DNA from: Actinobacteria bacterium UBA4719
Lineage (GTDB): Bacteria; Actinomycetota; Actinomycetes; Actinomycetales; Dermatophilaceae
Assembly: GCA_002404345.1 (NCBI GenBank)
Contig: DHJN01000088.1
Span: 29,675 to 43,619 of the forward strand
Direction of reading: 5' to 3'
DNA length: 13,945 nucleotides
The position numbers and the translations under genes are program-made. Position 1 is the stretch's first letter, and each line of letters starts with the position of its first letter. The notes beneath the pieces are model-generated. The model made no database searches. It saw only the letters and a program-made list of their open reading frames with translations, and was not told the origin of the DNA. Below are positions 1-7,151 of the stretch, one piece after another.

Positions 1-609
1 GATGTCGTTGGAGGCGCCGATGTTGATCAGTCGCTGCACGGCTGAGACCAGGGCGGCAGAGTCCGCTCTAGTGCGCGGCTGGAAGCCGGTGACATACCGG
101 TCGCCTCTTTTGCCATTGTCGGCATTCCACGACACCAGGACGGTGTGCGCCCGACCCAGGAGCCTGCCGGCCGTGCCGCGTTCCAGACTCACTCCGAGCA
201 GCCGGGAGCAGGCAACCCGCACGTCGACCGCGCCGTCGCGTTCCCAGCGGACGGTGCTGTCGTCCACCACCATGGTTGCCCGTACGCGCGCGCCCTGGCC
301 AGCCGTGGCGACCCGCTCCTGACGCGAGATGGCCATGGTGGTGCTGAGGTAGGTGCCCTCGACCCAGGCCAGGGTCAGTGCCCGGGGCAGTCCGGGCGCG
401 GTGCTGGGCTCGGCGGTGCTGGGCCCGGAACCGGCGATCTGGCGGCCTGGCGACCCGGTGGCGCTGGTACCGCTGGTGGTGCCCGTGCCTTGAAGGATGC
501 CTGCGGCGGACGCGCTCTTGCGTGGGCGAGGCAGCCACCCGACATACCTCAGGGCGTAGACCACTCCCAGAACGATCAGCAGCACGCCGACTACCCTGGC
601 GCCGGTCAT
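1..609 (-). CDS. Membrane-anchored PH-like/export-type protein downstream of pyrC (3'-truncated by window edge)
   Basis: The reading frame opens with ATG at 609 and stays open to base 1, giving 203 codons with no stop, so the C-terminus lies outside the window. Residues about 6-26 (VVGVLLIVLGVVYALRYVG) form one membrane segment. A low-complexity Ser/Thr/Gly/Pro linker follows to about residue 65. After it comes a soluble, beta-rich region (LTLAWVEGTYLSTTMA...) that probably faces the cytoplasm. The start overlaps the pyrC stop by 4 bases (ATGA), so it is in the pyr operon. In mycobacteria a membrane protein of this type (Rv1382) lies between pyrC and carA; the PH-like assignment rests on that recalled family and on position, not on a search. 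I know of no biochemical function. The gene is real with good confidence; the domain name is less certain. Confidence 0.75.
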   Translation of the reverse strand, partial: MTGARVVGVLLIVLGVVYALRYVGWLPRPRKSASAAGILQGTGTTSGTSATGSPGRQIAGSGPSTAEPSTAPGLPRALTLAWVEGTYLSTTMAISRQERVATAGQGARVRATMVVDDSTVRWERDGAVDVRVACSRLLGVSLERGTAGRLLGRAHTVLVSWNADNGKRGDRYVTGFQPRTRADSAALVSAVQRLINIGASNDI

Positions 610-1907
610 GCCAGTGCTCCCTTCAGGACCGTGGGGAGGCCACGCAGGAGGGTGGCATGAACCGCGCCGGTGAGCTGGCGGCCGTGCCAGGGATTGTTGC
701 GGGACAACGACATTGAGAGGTCTCGGTCCACGGTCACCGTGGCCGACGGGTCGACCAGGGTGAGGTTGGCCGGCTCCCCCACCGCAATCGGTCGGCCATG
801 GCCGGACAACCCCGCGATGCGGGCCGGCCGCATCGACATCACCTGTGCGACACCTGCCCAGTCGAGCAGACCGGAGCCGACCATGACGTCGCTGACGACG
901 CTGAGCGCGGTCTCCAGGCCCAGCATCCCGGGGGCCGCGTCGACGAAGGCATGCTCCTTGTCGTGCCGGGCGTGCGGTGCGTGGTCGGTCGCGACGGCGT
1001 CGATCGTGCCGTCCGCCAGGGCCGCCCGAAGCGCCTCGACATCCTCGCTGGGACGCAGCGGCGGGTTCACCTTGAACGTCGGGTCGTAGCCCGCGAGCAG
1101 GTCTGTGGTCAGCATCAGGTGGTGCGGGGTGACCTCGGAGGTGACCTGGATGCCCTGCGCCTTTGCCCAGCGGATGACCTCGACAGAGCCGGCCGTGGAC
1201 ACGTGGGCGATATGCACTCGCGAGCCGGTATGCCGCGCGAGCATCACGTCGCGGGCGACGATGACCTCCTCGGCGATGCCGGGCCAGCCCGGCAGACCGA
1301 GACGCCCGGACAGCTCGCCCTCGTGGCAACAAGCGTTGTGGTCGGCCAGCTGGGGATCCTGGGCGTGCTGGGACACCACCCCGCCGAAGGCCTTGACGTA
1401 CTCCAGCGCCCGGCGCATCACCCGCGCGTCATGGACACACCTGCCGTCATCCGAGAAGACCCGCACCCGTGCGCGCGATCGAGCCATCAGCCCCAGCTCG
1501 GCAAGCTCCTCGCCTGCGAGCCCTTTGGTGACCGCACCGACCGGCTGGACGTCGACCAGAGCGGCTAACCGGCCGAGGTCGAGAACGCGCTCGGCAGCCT
1601 CTGCGGTGTCGGTGACCGGACTCGTGTTGGCCATGGCCAGGATCGCGGTGAATCCGCCGATCGCCGCTGCAGCCGAACCACTGGCAATCGTCTCGGCATC
1701 CTCACGACCCGGCTCACGCAGGTGGGTGTGCAGATCGACCAGACCCGGCAGCGCGATCAGACCGTCCGCGTCGATGGTCTGGTCGACCTGCTCACTGCCG
1801 GCGCGAGCGTCCTGGATCTTGCCGATCTCGGTGATCACACCATTGCGGATCAGCACGTCCTGGCGGCCCGCACCGACCAGATCGGCTCCCTTGATCAGCA
1901 GGCTCAT
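606..1907 (-). CDS. pyrC: Dihydroorotase (class I)
   Basis: A cytoplasmic zinc amidohydrolase of 433 residues that interconverts N-carbamoyl-L-aspartate and L-dihydroorotate, the third step of UMP synthesis. Metal-site motifs are visible in order: [10 protein letters not shown] (His60, His62), FSDDG (Asp153), SQHAQ (His181), HIAHVST (His232, His235) and ATDHAPH (Asp308). Length and motif spacing match the class I, PyrC/hydantoinase-like enzymes rather than the shorter E. coli class II form. The ATG at 1907 overlaps the pyrB stop by 4 bases, and the stop at 606-608 overlaps the next gene in the same way, so translational coupling is likely. Regulation is expected from the PyrR site upstream of pyrR. 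Residues 188-198, with two adjacent cysteines (HNACCHEG), are slightly unusual but the surrounding motif is intact. Confidence 0.97.
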   Translation of the reverse strand: MSLLIKGADLVGAGRQDVLIRNGVITEIGKIQDARAGSEQVDQTIDADGLIALPGLVDLHTHLREPGREDAETIASGSAAAAIGGFTAILAMANTSPVTDTAEAAERVLDLGRLAALVDVQPVGAVTKGLAGEELAELGLMARSRARVRVFSDDGRCVHDARVMRRALEYVKAFGGVVSQHAQDPQLADHNACCHEGELSGRLGLPGWPGIAEEVIVARDVMLARHTGSRVHIAHVSTAGSVEVIRWAKAQGIQVTSEVTPHHLMLTTDLLAGYDPTFKVNPPLRPSEDVEALRAALADGTIDAVATDHAPHARHDKEHAFVDAAPGMLGLETALSVVSDVMVGSGLLDWAGVAQVMSMRPARIAGLSGHGRPIAVGEPANLTLVDPSATVTVDRDLSMSLSRNNPWHGRQLTGAVHATLLRGLPTVLKGALA

Positions 1908-2839
1908 GCGACAGACCCTTCGCCGGCGAACAGGTGGTAGAGCACGGACATCCTCACAGCCACACCGGCGGAGACCTGGTCCAGGACCAGCGACTGGGCA
2001 GCGTCAGCCGCATCCGCGGCAATCTCGAGGCCCCGGTTCATCGGTCCGGGGTGGCAGATGACCGTGTGCTTCTGGAGCGTTCTGAGCCGCTCTCGGGTCA
2101 GGCCGTAGCCGACCGTGTACTCGCGGGCGGTGGGGAAGTAGCCGCCGCTCATCCGCTCGCGCTGGACTCGCAGCATCATCACCGCGTCAACCCCCGGCAG
2201 AACCGCATCGAGGTCGTACGACGTGTCGAAGCCATCGCTCCTGGCCCAGGTCTCGATGCCGCTGGGCATCAGCGTCGGTGGCGCCACGACGGTGACGTGG
2301 GCGCCCAGGGTCTTCAGGCAGATCAGGTTCGAGCGCAGCACCCGGGAGTGCGTCAGGTCACCGACGATGGCCACGTGCAGGCCTTGGAGGTCACCGAGGC
2401 GCTGGCGCATCGAGTAGGCGTCGAGCAGGGCCTGCGTCGGGTGCTCGTGCAGGCCGTCCCCCGCATTGATGACCACCGCGTCGACCCACTGGGCCACCTG
2501 ATGTGCGGCGCCGCTGGCACCGTGCCGGATGACGAGGCCGTCGACCCCCATGGCTGCGACGGTGCGGACGGTGTCGCGCAGGGACTCACCCTTGCTGGTC
2601 GACGACCCCTTGGCCGAGATGTTGATGACGTCAGCCGAGAGCCACTTGCCGGCGATCTCAAAGGAGGACCGGGTGCGGGTGGAGTCCTCGAAGAACAGGT
2701 TCACCACGGTCCGCCCCCGCAGGGTCGGGAGCTTTTTGACCTCACGACGTTGGACATCGTGCATGGTCTCGGCCGTGTCCAGAATCGCCAGGATGCCTTG
2801 CCTGTCAAGGTCGTTCATCGACAGCAGGTGGCGCTTCAC
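1904..2839 (-). CDS. pyrB: Aspartate carbamoyltransferase catalytic subunit
   Basis: Joins carbamoyl phosphate to L-aspartate to make carbamoyl-aspartate, the committed step of pyrimidine synthesis. The 311 residues are the usual length for the catalytic chain. Carbamoyl-phosphate motif [13 protein letters not shown] lies near residues 49-61, the mobile SSTSKGES loop near 79-86, HPTQALLD near 132-139, GDLTHSRV near 160-167 and HPGPMNRG near 265-272. No regulatory-chain gene (pyrI) is present nearby, as usual in Actinobacteria. The start is GTG at 2839, which overlaps the pyrR stop as GTGA; this is the start that gives the conserved N-terminus ([10 protein letters not shown]). Expression is expected to follow PyrR control of the leading gene. 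All catalytic motifs look intact. Confidence 0.97.
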   Translation of the reverse strand: MKRHLLSMNDLDRQGILAILDTAETMHDVQRREVKKLPTLRGRTVVNLFFEDSTRTRSSFEIAGKWLSADVINISAKGSSTSKGESLRDTVRTVAAMGVDGLVIRHGASGAAHQVAQWVDAVVINAGDGLHEHPTQALLDAYSMRQRLGDLQGLHVAIVGDLTHSRVLRSNLICLKTLGAHVTVVAPPTLMPSGIETWARSDGFDTSYDLDAVLPGVDAVMMLRVQRERMSGGYFPTAREYTVGYGLTRERLRTLQKHTVICHPGPMNRGLEIAADAADAAQSLVLDQVSAGVAVRMSVLYHLFAGEGSVA

Positions 2840-3423
2840 CGGTCTCCTCCAGTGATGCGAACCTCGTCGAGGCCATCGTGCTCGGCCAGACGCACCTGCA
2901 CGCGCTCACTGCTGGAGGTCGGCAGGTTCTTGCCCACGTAGTCGGCCCGGATCGGCAGATCCCGGTGGCCGCGGTCGACCAGGACCGCGAGGCGGACAGC
3001 CTGCGGACGGCCGAGCTCGGAGAGGGCATCCATGGCTGCGCGCACCGTGCGGCCGGAGAAGAGCACGTCGTCCACGAGCACGACCGTCTTCTTGTCGATC
3101 CCGGGTGCGGGGATGTCGGTGTGCTCGATCGCCCGGATCGGGTGCCGGCGCAGATCGTCACGATGCATGGTGACGTCGAGGGCGCCGCACGGCACATCTC
3201 GCCCTTCGACCTCGGCCATCACGCGCACGAGGCGACGGGCGAGCGCTACGCCACGGGTCGGAATACCAAGGACGACAAGGTCTTGCGAGCCCTTGTTTCG
3301 TTCGAGGATCTCGTGGGCCACGCGTCGCAGGGCCCGGGAGACGTCACCCGAGCTCATCACGACCCGCGCGGACTCGTCGCCCGAGGAGCCATCGGATGGT
3401 GGAGCAGAGTCTGGACGCGTCAC
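2836..3423 (-). CDS. pyrR: Bifunctional pyr operon RNA-binding regulator / uracil phosphoribosyltransferase-like PyrR
   Basis: PyrR binds a hairpin in pyr mRNA when UMP or UTP is high and represses pyrimidine biosynthesis; many members also convert uracil plus PRPP to UMP. The PRPP-binding signature [13 protein letters not shown] sits at residues 114-126. [13 protein letters not shown] near 53-65 and the C-terminal [12 protein letters not shown] are typical of the family. I start it at GTG 3423, giving 195 residues, because AAGGAGGT at 3439-3432 is a strong ribosome binding site 8 bases upstream. The in-frame GTG at 3450, which would make 204 residues, lies upstream of that site and inside the predicted PyrR-binding loop. 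An internal ATG at residue 23 is possible but has weaker support. The gene leads the pyr block and overlaps pyrB by 4 bases. Confidence 0.95.
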   Translation of the reverse strand: MTRPDSAPPSDGSSGDESARVVMSSGDVSRALRRVAHEILERNKGSQDLVVLGIPTRGVALARRLVRVMAEVEGRDVPCGALDVTMHRDDLRRHPIRAIEHTDIPAPGIDKKTVVLVDDVLFSGRTVRAAMDALSELGRPQAVRLAVLVDRGHRDLPIRADYVGKNLPTSSSERVQVRLAEHDGLDEVRITGGDR

Positions 3424-3431
3424 AGCGCCGG

Positions 3432-3439
3432 ACCTCCTT
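3432..3439 (-). promoter_or_regulatory. Strong ribosome binding site of pyrR
   Basis: On the minus strand the bases read AAGGAGGT, a near-perfect complement to the 16S rRNA tail, 8 bases before GTG 3423. It decides the pyrR start. Its AAGGA part can pair with UCCUU at 3469-3465, so it is a plausible point of repression. Confidence 0.8.
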
Positions 3440-3469
3440 CCCCGCCTCACCGGACGGGTCGTTAAAGGA
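3435..3469 (-). promoter_or_regulatory. PyrR-binding RNA hairpin sequestering the pyrR ribosome binding site
   Basis: Seen directly: the RNA from 3456 to 3443 reads CGUCCGGUGAGGCG. The known PyrR loop consensus is ARUCCNGNGAGGYU. All fixed positions match except the outermost A-U pair, which is replaced by C-G, a compensatory change. The fold is an upper stem CCCG/CGGG (3458-3455 with 3444-3441), a bulged U3454, a CC/GG pair, and a GGUGA loop. Below an asymmetric internal loop, UCCUU (3469-3465) pairs with AAGGA (3439-3435), which is the Shine-Dalgarno core. Known: in Mycobacterium smegmatis PyrR represses pyr genes at translation. Inferred: the same mechanism works here, since no intrinsic terminator is seen between this hairpin and the start codon. 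Confidence 0.8.
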
Positions 3470-3483
3470 TGTCGATCCCTGCG

Positions 3484-3489
3484 ATCCTA
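3484..3489 (-). promoter_or_regulatory. Candidate -10 element of the pyrR promoter
   Basis: TAGGAT on the minus strand fits the actinobacterial TANNNT -10 box. It would start RNA near 3477, giving a leader of about 55 bases that contains the whole PyrR hairpin. No clear -35 hexamer is visible. A GAGAG/CTCTC inverted repeat (3509-3505 with 3497-3493) lies just upstream, in the -35 to -10 spacer region. Confidence 0.45.
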
Positions 3490-3543
3490 CCTGAGAGCTG
3501 GCATCTCTCGGGAACGCGGCGAGGTTCACGCAGGGCAATGCTC

Positions 3544-3589
3544 AAAAGCCGCCGCAGGCAGAGCAGTCGGCGCGACGCATGCGGCCGGC
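3544..3589 (-). terminator. Possible weak terminator after nusB
   Basis: Minus-strand GCCGGCCGC (3589-3581) can pair with GCGGCGGC (3555-3548), making an 8-bp stem with one bulged G, followed at once by TTTT. The loop is long at 25 bases, so efficiency is doubtful. It lies about 20 bases after the nusB stop and about 55 bases before the candidate pyrR -10 box, where a boundary would make sense. Confidence 0.35.
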
Positions 3590-3609
3590 ATACCGCCTGC
3601 TCGTCCGGG

Positions 3610-4023
3610 TCAGATCAGGGTCGGCTTGACCTCGGCGAGCCTGGCCAACAGCCCGTTGACGAAGGCCGGCGAGTCATCGGTGGACAGCGAGGTCGCCAGT
3701 GCAACCGCCTCGGAGATGGCAACCCCGTCGGGGACCGCTTCGCTGTAGACAACCTCCCAGGCACCGATACGCAGGATTGCCCGGTCGACGGCCGGCATGC
3801 GTTCGATCGTCCAGCCCTGACTGTAGGTCGCCAGCAGCTCGTTGATCTGGTTCCACCTGGCGACCACGCCCCGGACGATCTCGACCGTGTAGTCGTTCAG
3901 CGAGTGTTGCGTCGCCGGCTTCGCGATCCGCTCCGTCAGGAGCGTGTCCGCGTTCACACCTCGCTGCTCGGCCTCGAACAGGAGGTCGAGCGCGCGCTTG
4001 CGCGCCTTGGATCGTGCGGACAC
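3610..4023 (-). CDS. nusB: Transcription antitermination factor NusB
   Basis: NusB binds BoxA RNA with NusE (ribosomal protein S10) and supports antitermination on rRNA operons. The all-helical protein of 137 residues has the family size. Visible features are the basic N-terminal helix SARSKARKRALDLLFEAE, the middle segment IERMPAVDRAILRIGAWEV near residues 74-92, and the C-terminal SPAFVNGLLARLAE. I start it at GTG 4023, one base after the efp stop (TGA-G-GTG). The same frame stays open upstream to 4437, but that part overlaps efp and encodes Thr/Arg/Ser-rich out-of-frame sequence. It is probably co-transcribed with efp. In Streptomyces bldD lies between nusB and pyrR; here only a short intergenic region does. 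Confidence 0.95.
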   Translation of the reverse strand: MSARSKARKRALDLLFEAEQRGVNADTLLTERIAKPATQHSLNDYTVEIVRGVVARWNQINELLATYSQGWTIERMPAVDRAILRIGAWEVVYSEAVPDGVAISEAVALATSLSTDDSPAFVNGLLARLAEVKPTLI

Positions 4024-4024
4024 C

Positions 4025-4594
4025 TCAGTTGACTCGGCCCAGGTACGAGCCGTCGCGAGTGTCGACCTTGATCTTGGTCCCCTGGTCGATGAACAGCGGA
4101 ACCGCGATCTCGGCGCCGGTCTCGAGCGTGGCCGGCTTGGTGCCACCGGTGGAGCGGTCACCCTGCAGCCCCGGCTCGGTATAGGTGACCTCGAGAACCA
4201 CGGAGGCGGGCAGCTCGACATACAGGGGGGCGTCGTCGTGCGTGGCGACCATCGCGTCCTGGTTCTCGAGCATGTACTTGGCGACATCGCCGACCACGGC
4301 CGCGGACACGTGGATCTGCTCGAACGTGTCGCCGTCCATGAAGACGAAGTCGTCACCGTCCTTGTACAGGTACTGCATCGTGCGTTTGTCGACGTTGGCC
4401 GTGTCGACCTTGGTCCCCGCGTTGAAGGTCTTGTCAACGACCTTGCCGGACAGGACCGCCTTGAGCTTGGTCCGCACGAAAGCCGGACCCTTGCCGGGCT
4501 TGACGTGCTGGAACTCCACGACGGACCAGAGCTGGTTGCCGATGTTGAGGACCATGCCGTTCTTGAGGTCGTTGGTCGAAGCCAAGAGGGACAT
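4025..4594 (-). CDS. efp: Translation elongation factor P
   Basis: EF-P binds between the P and E sites of the ribosome and relieves stalling at consecutive prolines. The 189 residues form the usual three beta-barrel domains. The tip loop reads KPGKGPAF, with the functional lysine at position 35. Proline on both sides of that loop (PGKGP) is the form described for Actinobacteria, in which the lysine works without modification; this agrees with finding no epmA/epmB, ymfI or rhamnosyltransferase gene nearby. Domain III ends with [18 protein letters not shown], which is typical. The ATG at 4594 has only a weak purine run (GAAAGAG) directly before it. nusB starts one base after the efp stop, so the two probably form a unit. 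Confidence 0.97.
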   Translation of the reverse strand: MSLLASTNDLKNGMVLNIGNQLWSVVEFQHVKPGKGPAFVRTKLKAVLSGKVVDKTFNAGTKVDTANVDKRTMQYLYKDGDDFVFMDGDTFEQIHVSAAVVGDVAKYMLENQDAMVATHDDAPLYVELPASVVLEVTYTEPGLQGDRSTGGTKPATLETGAEIAVPLFIDQGTKIKVDTRDGSYLGRVN

Positions 4595-4680
4595 CTCTTT
4601 CGTATGACGGGTGCCTGGCCTGCGCCGGCACGCAGCGTGAATGCATCAGCACCCGTGGGAGGTCACGCGGGATCGGCTTC

Positions 4681-4686
4681 ATCTTA
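4681..4686 (-). promoter_or_regulatory. Candidate -10 element for efp-nusB
   Basis: TAAGAT on the minus strand fits TANNNT and would give a leader of about 80 bases before the efp ATG. No convincing -35 is visible. It sits in the 135-bp region between efp and the divergent small gene, where an efp promoter would be expected. Confidence 0.35.
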
Positions 4687-4699
4687 GCGGGCCACATAC

Positions 4700-4717
4700 C
4701 GTGCGCCCGAATGCACG
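4700..4717. repeat. Short inverted repeat in the efp / small-gene divergent region
   Basis: CGTGC (4700-4704) and GCACG (4713-4717) are perfect inverted arms around 8 bases. The element touches the candidate -10 box at 4718 and lies between the two divergent candidate promoters. An operator is possible; chance occurrence in GC-rich DNA is also possible. Confidence 0.3.
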
Positions 4718-4723
4718 TATTCT
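4718..4723 (+). promoter_or_regulatory. Candidate -10 element giving a leaderless transcript of the small plus-strand gene
   Basis: TATTCT fits the TANNNT -10 box. Six bases later comes the A of ATG 4730, the normal distance from a -10 box to a transcription start. The only Shine-Dalgarno-like bases, GAGG at 4725-4728, sit one base from the ATG, too close to work. Both points favour a leaderless mRNA, a common actinobacterial arrangement. No -35 is evident. Confidence 0.5.
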
Positions 4724-4729
4724 TGAGGC

Positions 4730-4928
4730 ATGAGGATTGTGGGGCTGTTGGTCGTGGTATGGCTCGCGGTCGGCGCGGTGGCTGCGGGTCAGCGGAGCTA
4801 CTTTTGGCGGGTCCCCGACGAACTGCGCGGGGGTGGCGACGGTTGTCGTCACGGTTGTCGCGGGCCCGTTGAACTACCTGGGGGTCAACCCCAAGATCAC
4901 GTGCCGGGTGCCACAGCCCTCAAGCTGA
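4730..4928 (+). pseudogene. Small membrane protein gene of about 65 residues, interrupted by a +1 frameshift
   Basis: From ATG 4730 the frame encodes MRIVGLLVVVWLAVGAVAAG QRSYF, an N-terminal membrane segment or uncleaved signal. At the TTTT run (4802-4805) the sensible reading moves by one base and continues as GGSPTNCAGVATVVVTVVAG, then PLNYLGVNPKITCRVPQPSS, ending at TGA 4926-4928. With one T removed, an intact 65-residue protein results: two hydrophobic segments, a conserved-looking GPLNYLGVNPKITC and two cysteines. I recall short uncharacterised actinobacterial proteins of this shape, but have not verified this by search. Without the correction, frame 1 gives a 76-residue product with an Arg/Gly/His-rich tail unlike a membrane protein. 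It could be a true mutation, a sequencing or assembly error, or programmed +1 slippage. Function unknown. Confidence 0.6.
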
Positions 4929-4983
4929 CGAGCTCAACCACTGACAAGCTCGACTACTGACAAGCTCGACTACTGACAAGCTC
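4925..4983. repeat. 16-bp tandem repeat, about 3.7 copies
   Basis: Units start at 4925, 4941, 4957 and 4973. Units 2 and 3 are identical (CTGACAAGCTCGACTA); unit 1 differs from them at 4 positions, and unit 4 is cut after 11 bases. The array begins one base before the stop codon of the small plus-strand gene and ends inside the aroQ stop codon, so it fills the whole space between two convergent genes. Confidence 0.9.
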
Positions 4984-5422
4984 AGCGGGCCAGAGCCCGC
5001 AGTGCAAGCAGGTAGGAGCCAGAACCGAATCCGGCGATCGTGCCGGTGGCGACGCCGGCGACGACAGACGTGTGCCGGAACTCCTCACGCGTCGCCGGGT
5101 TGGACAGGTGGATCTCGATCAGCTTCGCCCCGCTGGTGGTCACCATGGCGCACGCGTCACGGACGGCATACGAGTAGTGCGTGAAGGCCGCCGGGTTGAG
5201 CACGACATCGGCTCCCCGGTCGACCGCCTCGTGGATCCAGCCGATGAGCTCTCCTTCATCGTTCGTCTGGCGGAAGTCGACCGCCAGACCGAGCGAGTCC
5301 GCTTCTCGCGACACGAGATCCGCGACATTCTCCAGGGTCTCCGAGCCGTAGATCTCCGGCTCACGGCTTCCCAACCGGTTGAGGTTCGGACCATTGAGCA
5401 CAAACACCAGCGACGCCGTCAT
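4982..5422 (-). CDS. aroQ: 3-dehydroquinate dehydratase, type II
   Basis: Removes water from 3-dehydroquinate to make 3-dehydroshikimate, step 3 of the shikimate pathway, as a dodecameric cytoplasmic enzyme. The 146 residues are normal for type II. LNGPNLNRLGSREPEIYG at residues 9-26 holds the catalytic Arg20 and Tyr25, and the lid loop lies here. NPAAFTHYSYAVRDA at 76-90 (His82) and EIHLSNP (His105) complete the active site. I start at ATG 5422; an in-frame start 6 codons upstream adds only MPRLGG and is less likely. No good ribosome binding site is seen, but TAGACT lies 7 bases before the ATG, so a leaderless transcript is possible. A 59-bp gap separates it from aroB; this is one of the few non-overlapping junctions in the cluster. 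Confidence 0.96.
   Translation of the reverse strand: MTASLVFVLNGPNLNRLGSREPEIYGSETLENVADLVSREADSLGLAVDFRQTNDEGELIGWIHEAVDRGADVVLNPAAFTHYSYAVRDACAMVTTSGAKLIEIHLSNPATREEFRHTSVVAGVATGTIAGFGSGSYLLALRALAR
4985..5000. terminator. Perfect hairpin at the convergent gene ends (possible bidirectional terminator)
   Basis: GCGGGC (4985-4990), loop CAGA, GCCCGC (4995-5000) form a 6-bp all-GC stem. It lies in the last codons of aroQ and about 60 bases past the stop of the plus-strand small gene. There is no U-tract on either side, so a terminator role relies on the GC-stem-only type proposed for high-GC bacteria. Confidence 0.35.
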
Positions 5423-5429
5423 GCCCCCG

Positions 5430-5435
5430 AGTCTA
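5430..5435 (-). promoter_or_regulatory. Candidate internal -10 element for aroQ
   Basis: TAGACT on the minus strand fits TANNNT and lies 7 bases before the aroQ ATG, so RNA would start at or next to the start codon. No strong -35 is visible. It lies inside the second copy of the 21-22-bp repeat. Confidence 0.35.
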
Positions 5436-5472
5436 GGCAAGAGTGCCCCGAGTAACAGGCGAGAGTGCCCCG
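5430..5472 (-). repeat. Imperfect tandem repeat of 21-22 bp between aroB and aroQ
   Basis: Minus-strand copy 1 (5472-5451) and copy 2 (5450-5430) both begin CGGGGCACTCT and end with ACT, differing by a few bases and one deletion. A third start, CGGGGGCATG (5429-5420), runs into the aroQ start codon. The identical 11-mers are 22 bp apart, two turns of the helix, so they would face the same side of the DNA. Confidence 0.75.
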
Positions 5473-5481
5473 TCGGGACCG

Positions 5482-7147
<1,666 letters not shown>

Positions 7148-7151
<4 letters not shown>

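Noticed and set aside
68..538. Minus-strand open frame of 156 codons (MAASPTQERVRRR...)
   Set aside because: It overlaps the membrane-protein frame starting at 609, which has a start coupled to pyrC and a clear membrane helix; the 156-codon product is Arg/His-rich noise.
1934..2941. Plus-strand open frame of 335 codons opposite pyrB
   Set aside because: Shadow of pyrB; composition (Val/Asp/Arg/His rich) is typical of an antisense frame and no start signal is seen.
4024..4437. Upstream extension of nusB to 4437
   Set aside because: That part overlaps efp completely in another frame and encodes Thr/Arg/Ser-rich sequence; GTG 4023 gives the proper NusB N-terminus.
4730..4960. 76-residue plus-strand protein read straight through without frameshift
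   Set aside because: After residue 25 it becomes Arg/Gly/His-rich and runs into the tandem repeat, while the neighbouring frame carries the conserved-looking hydrophobic sequence.
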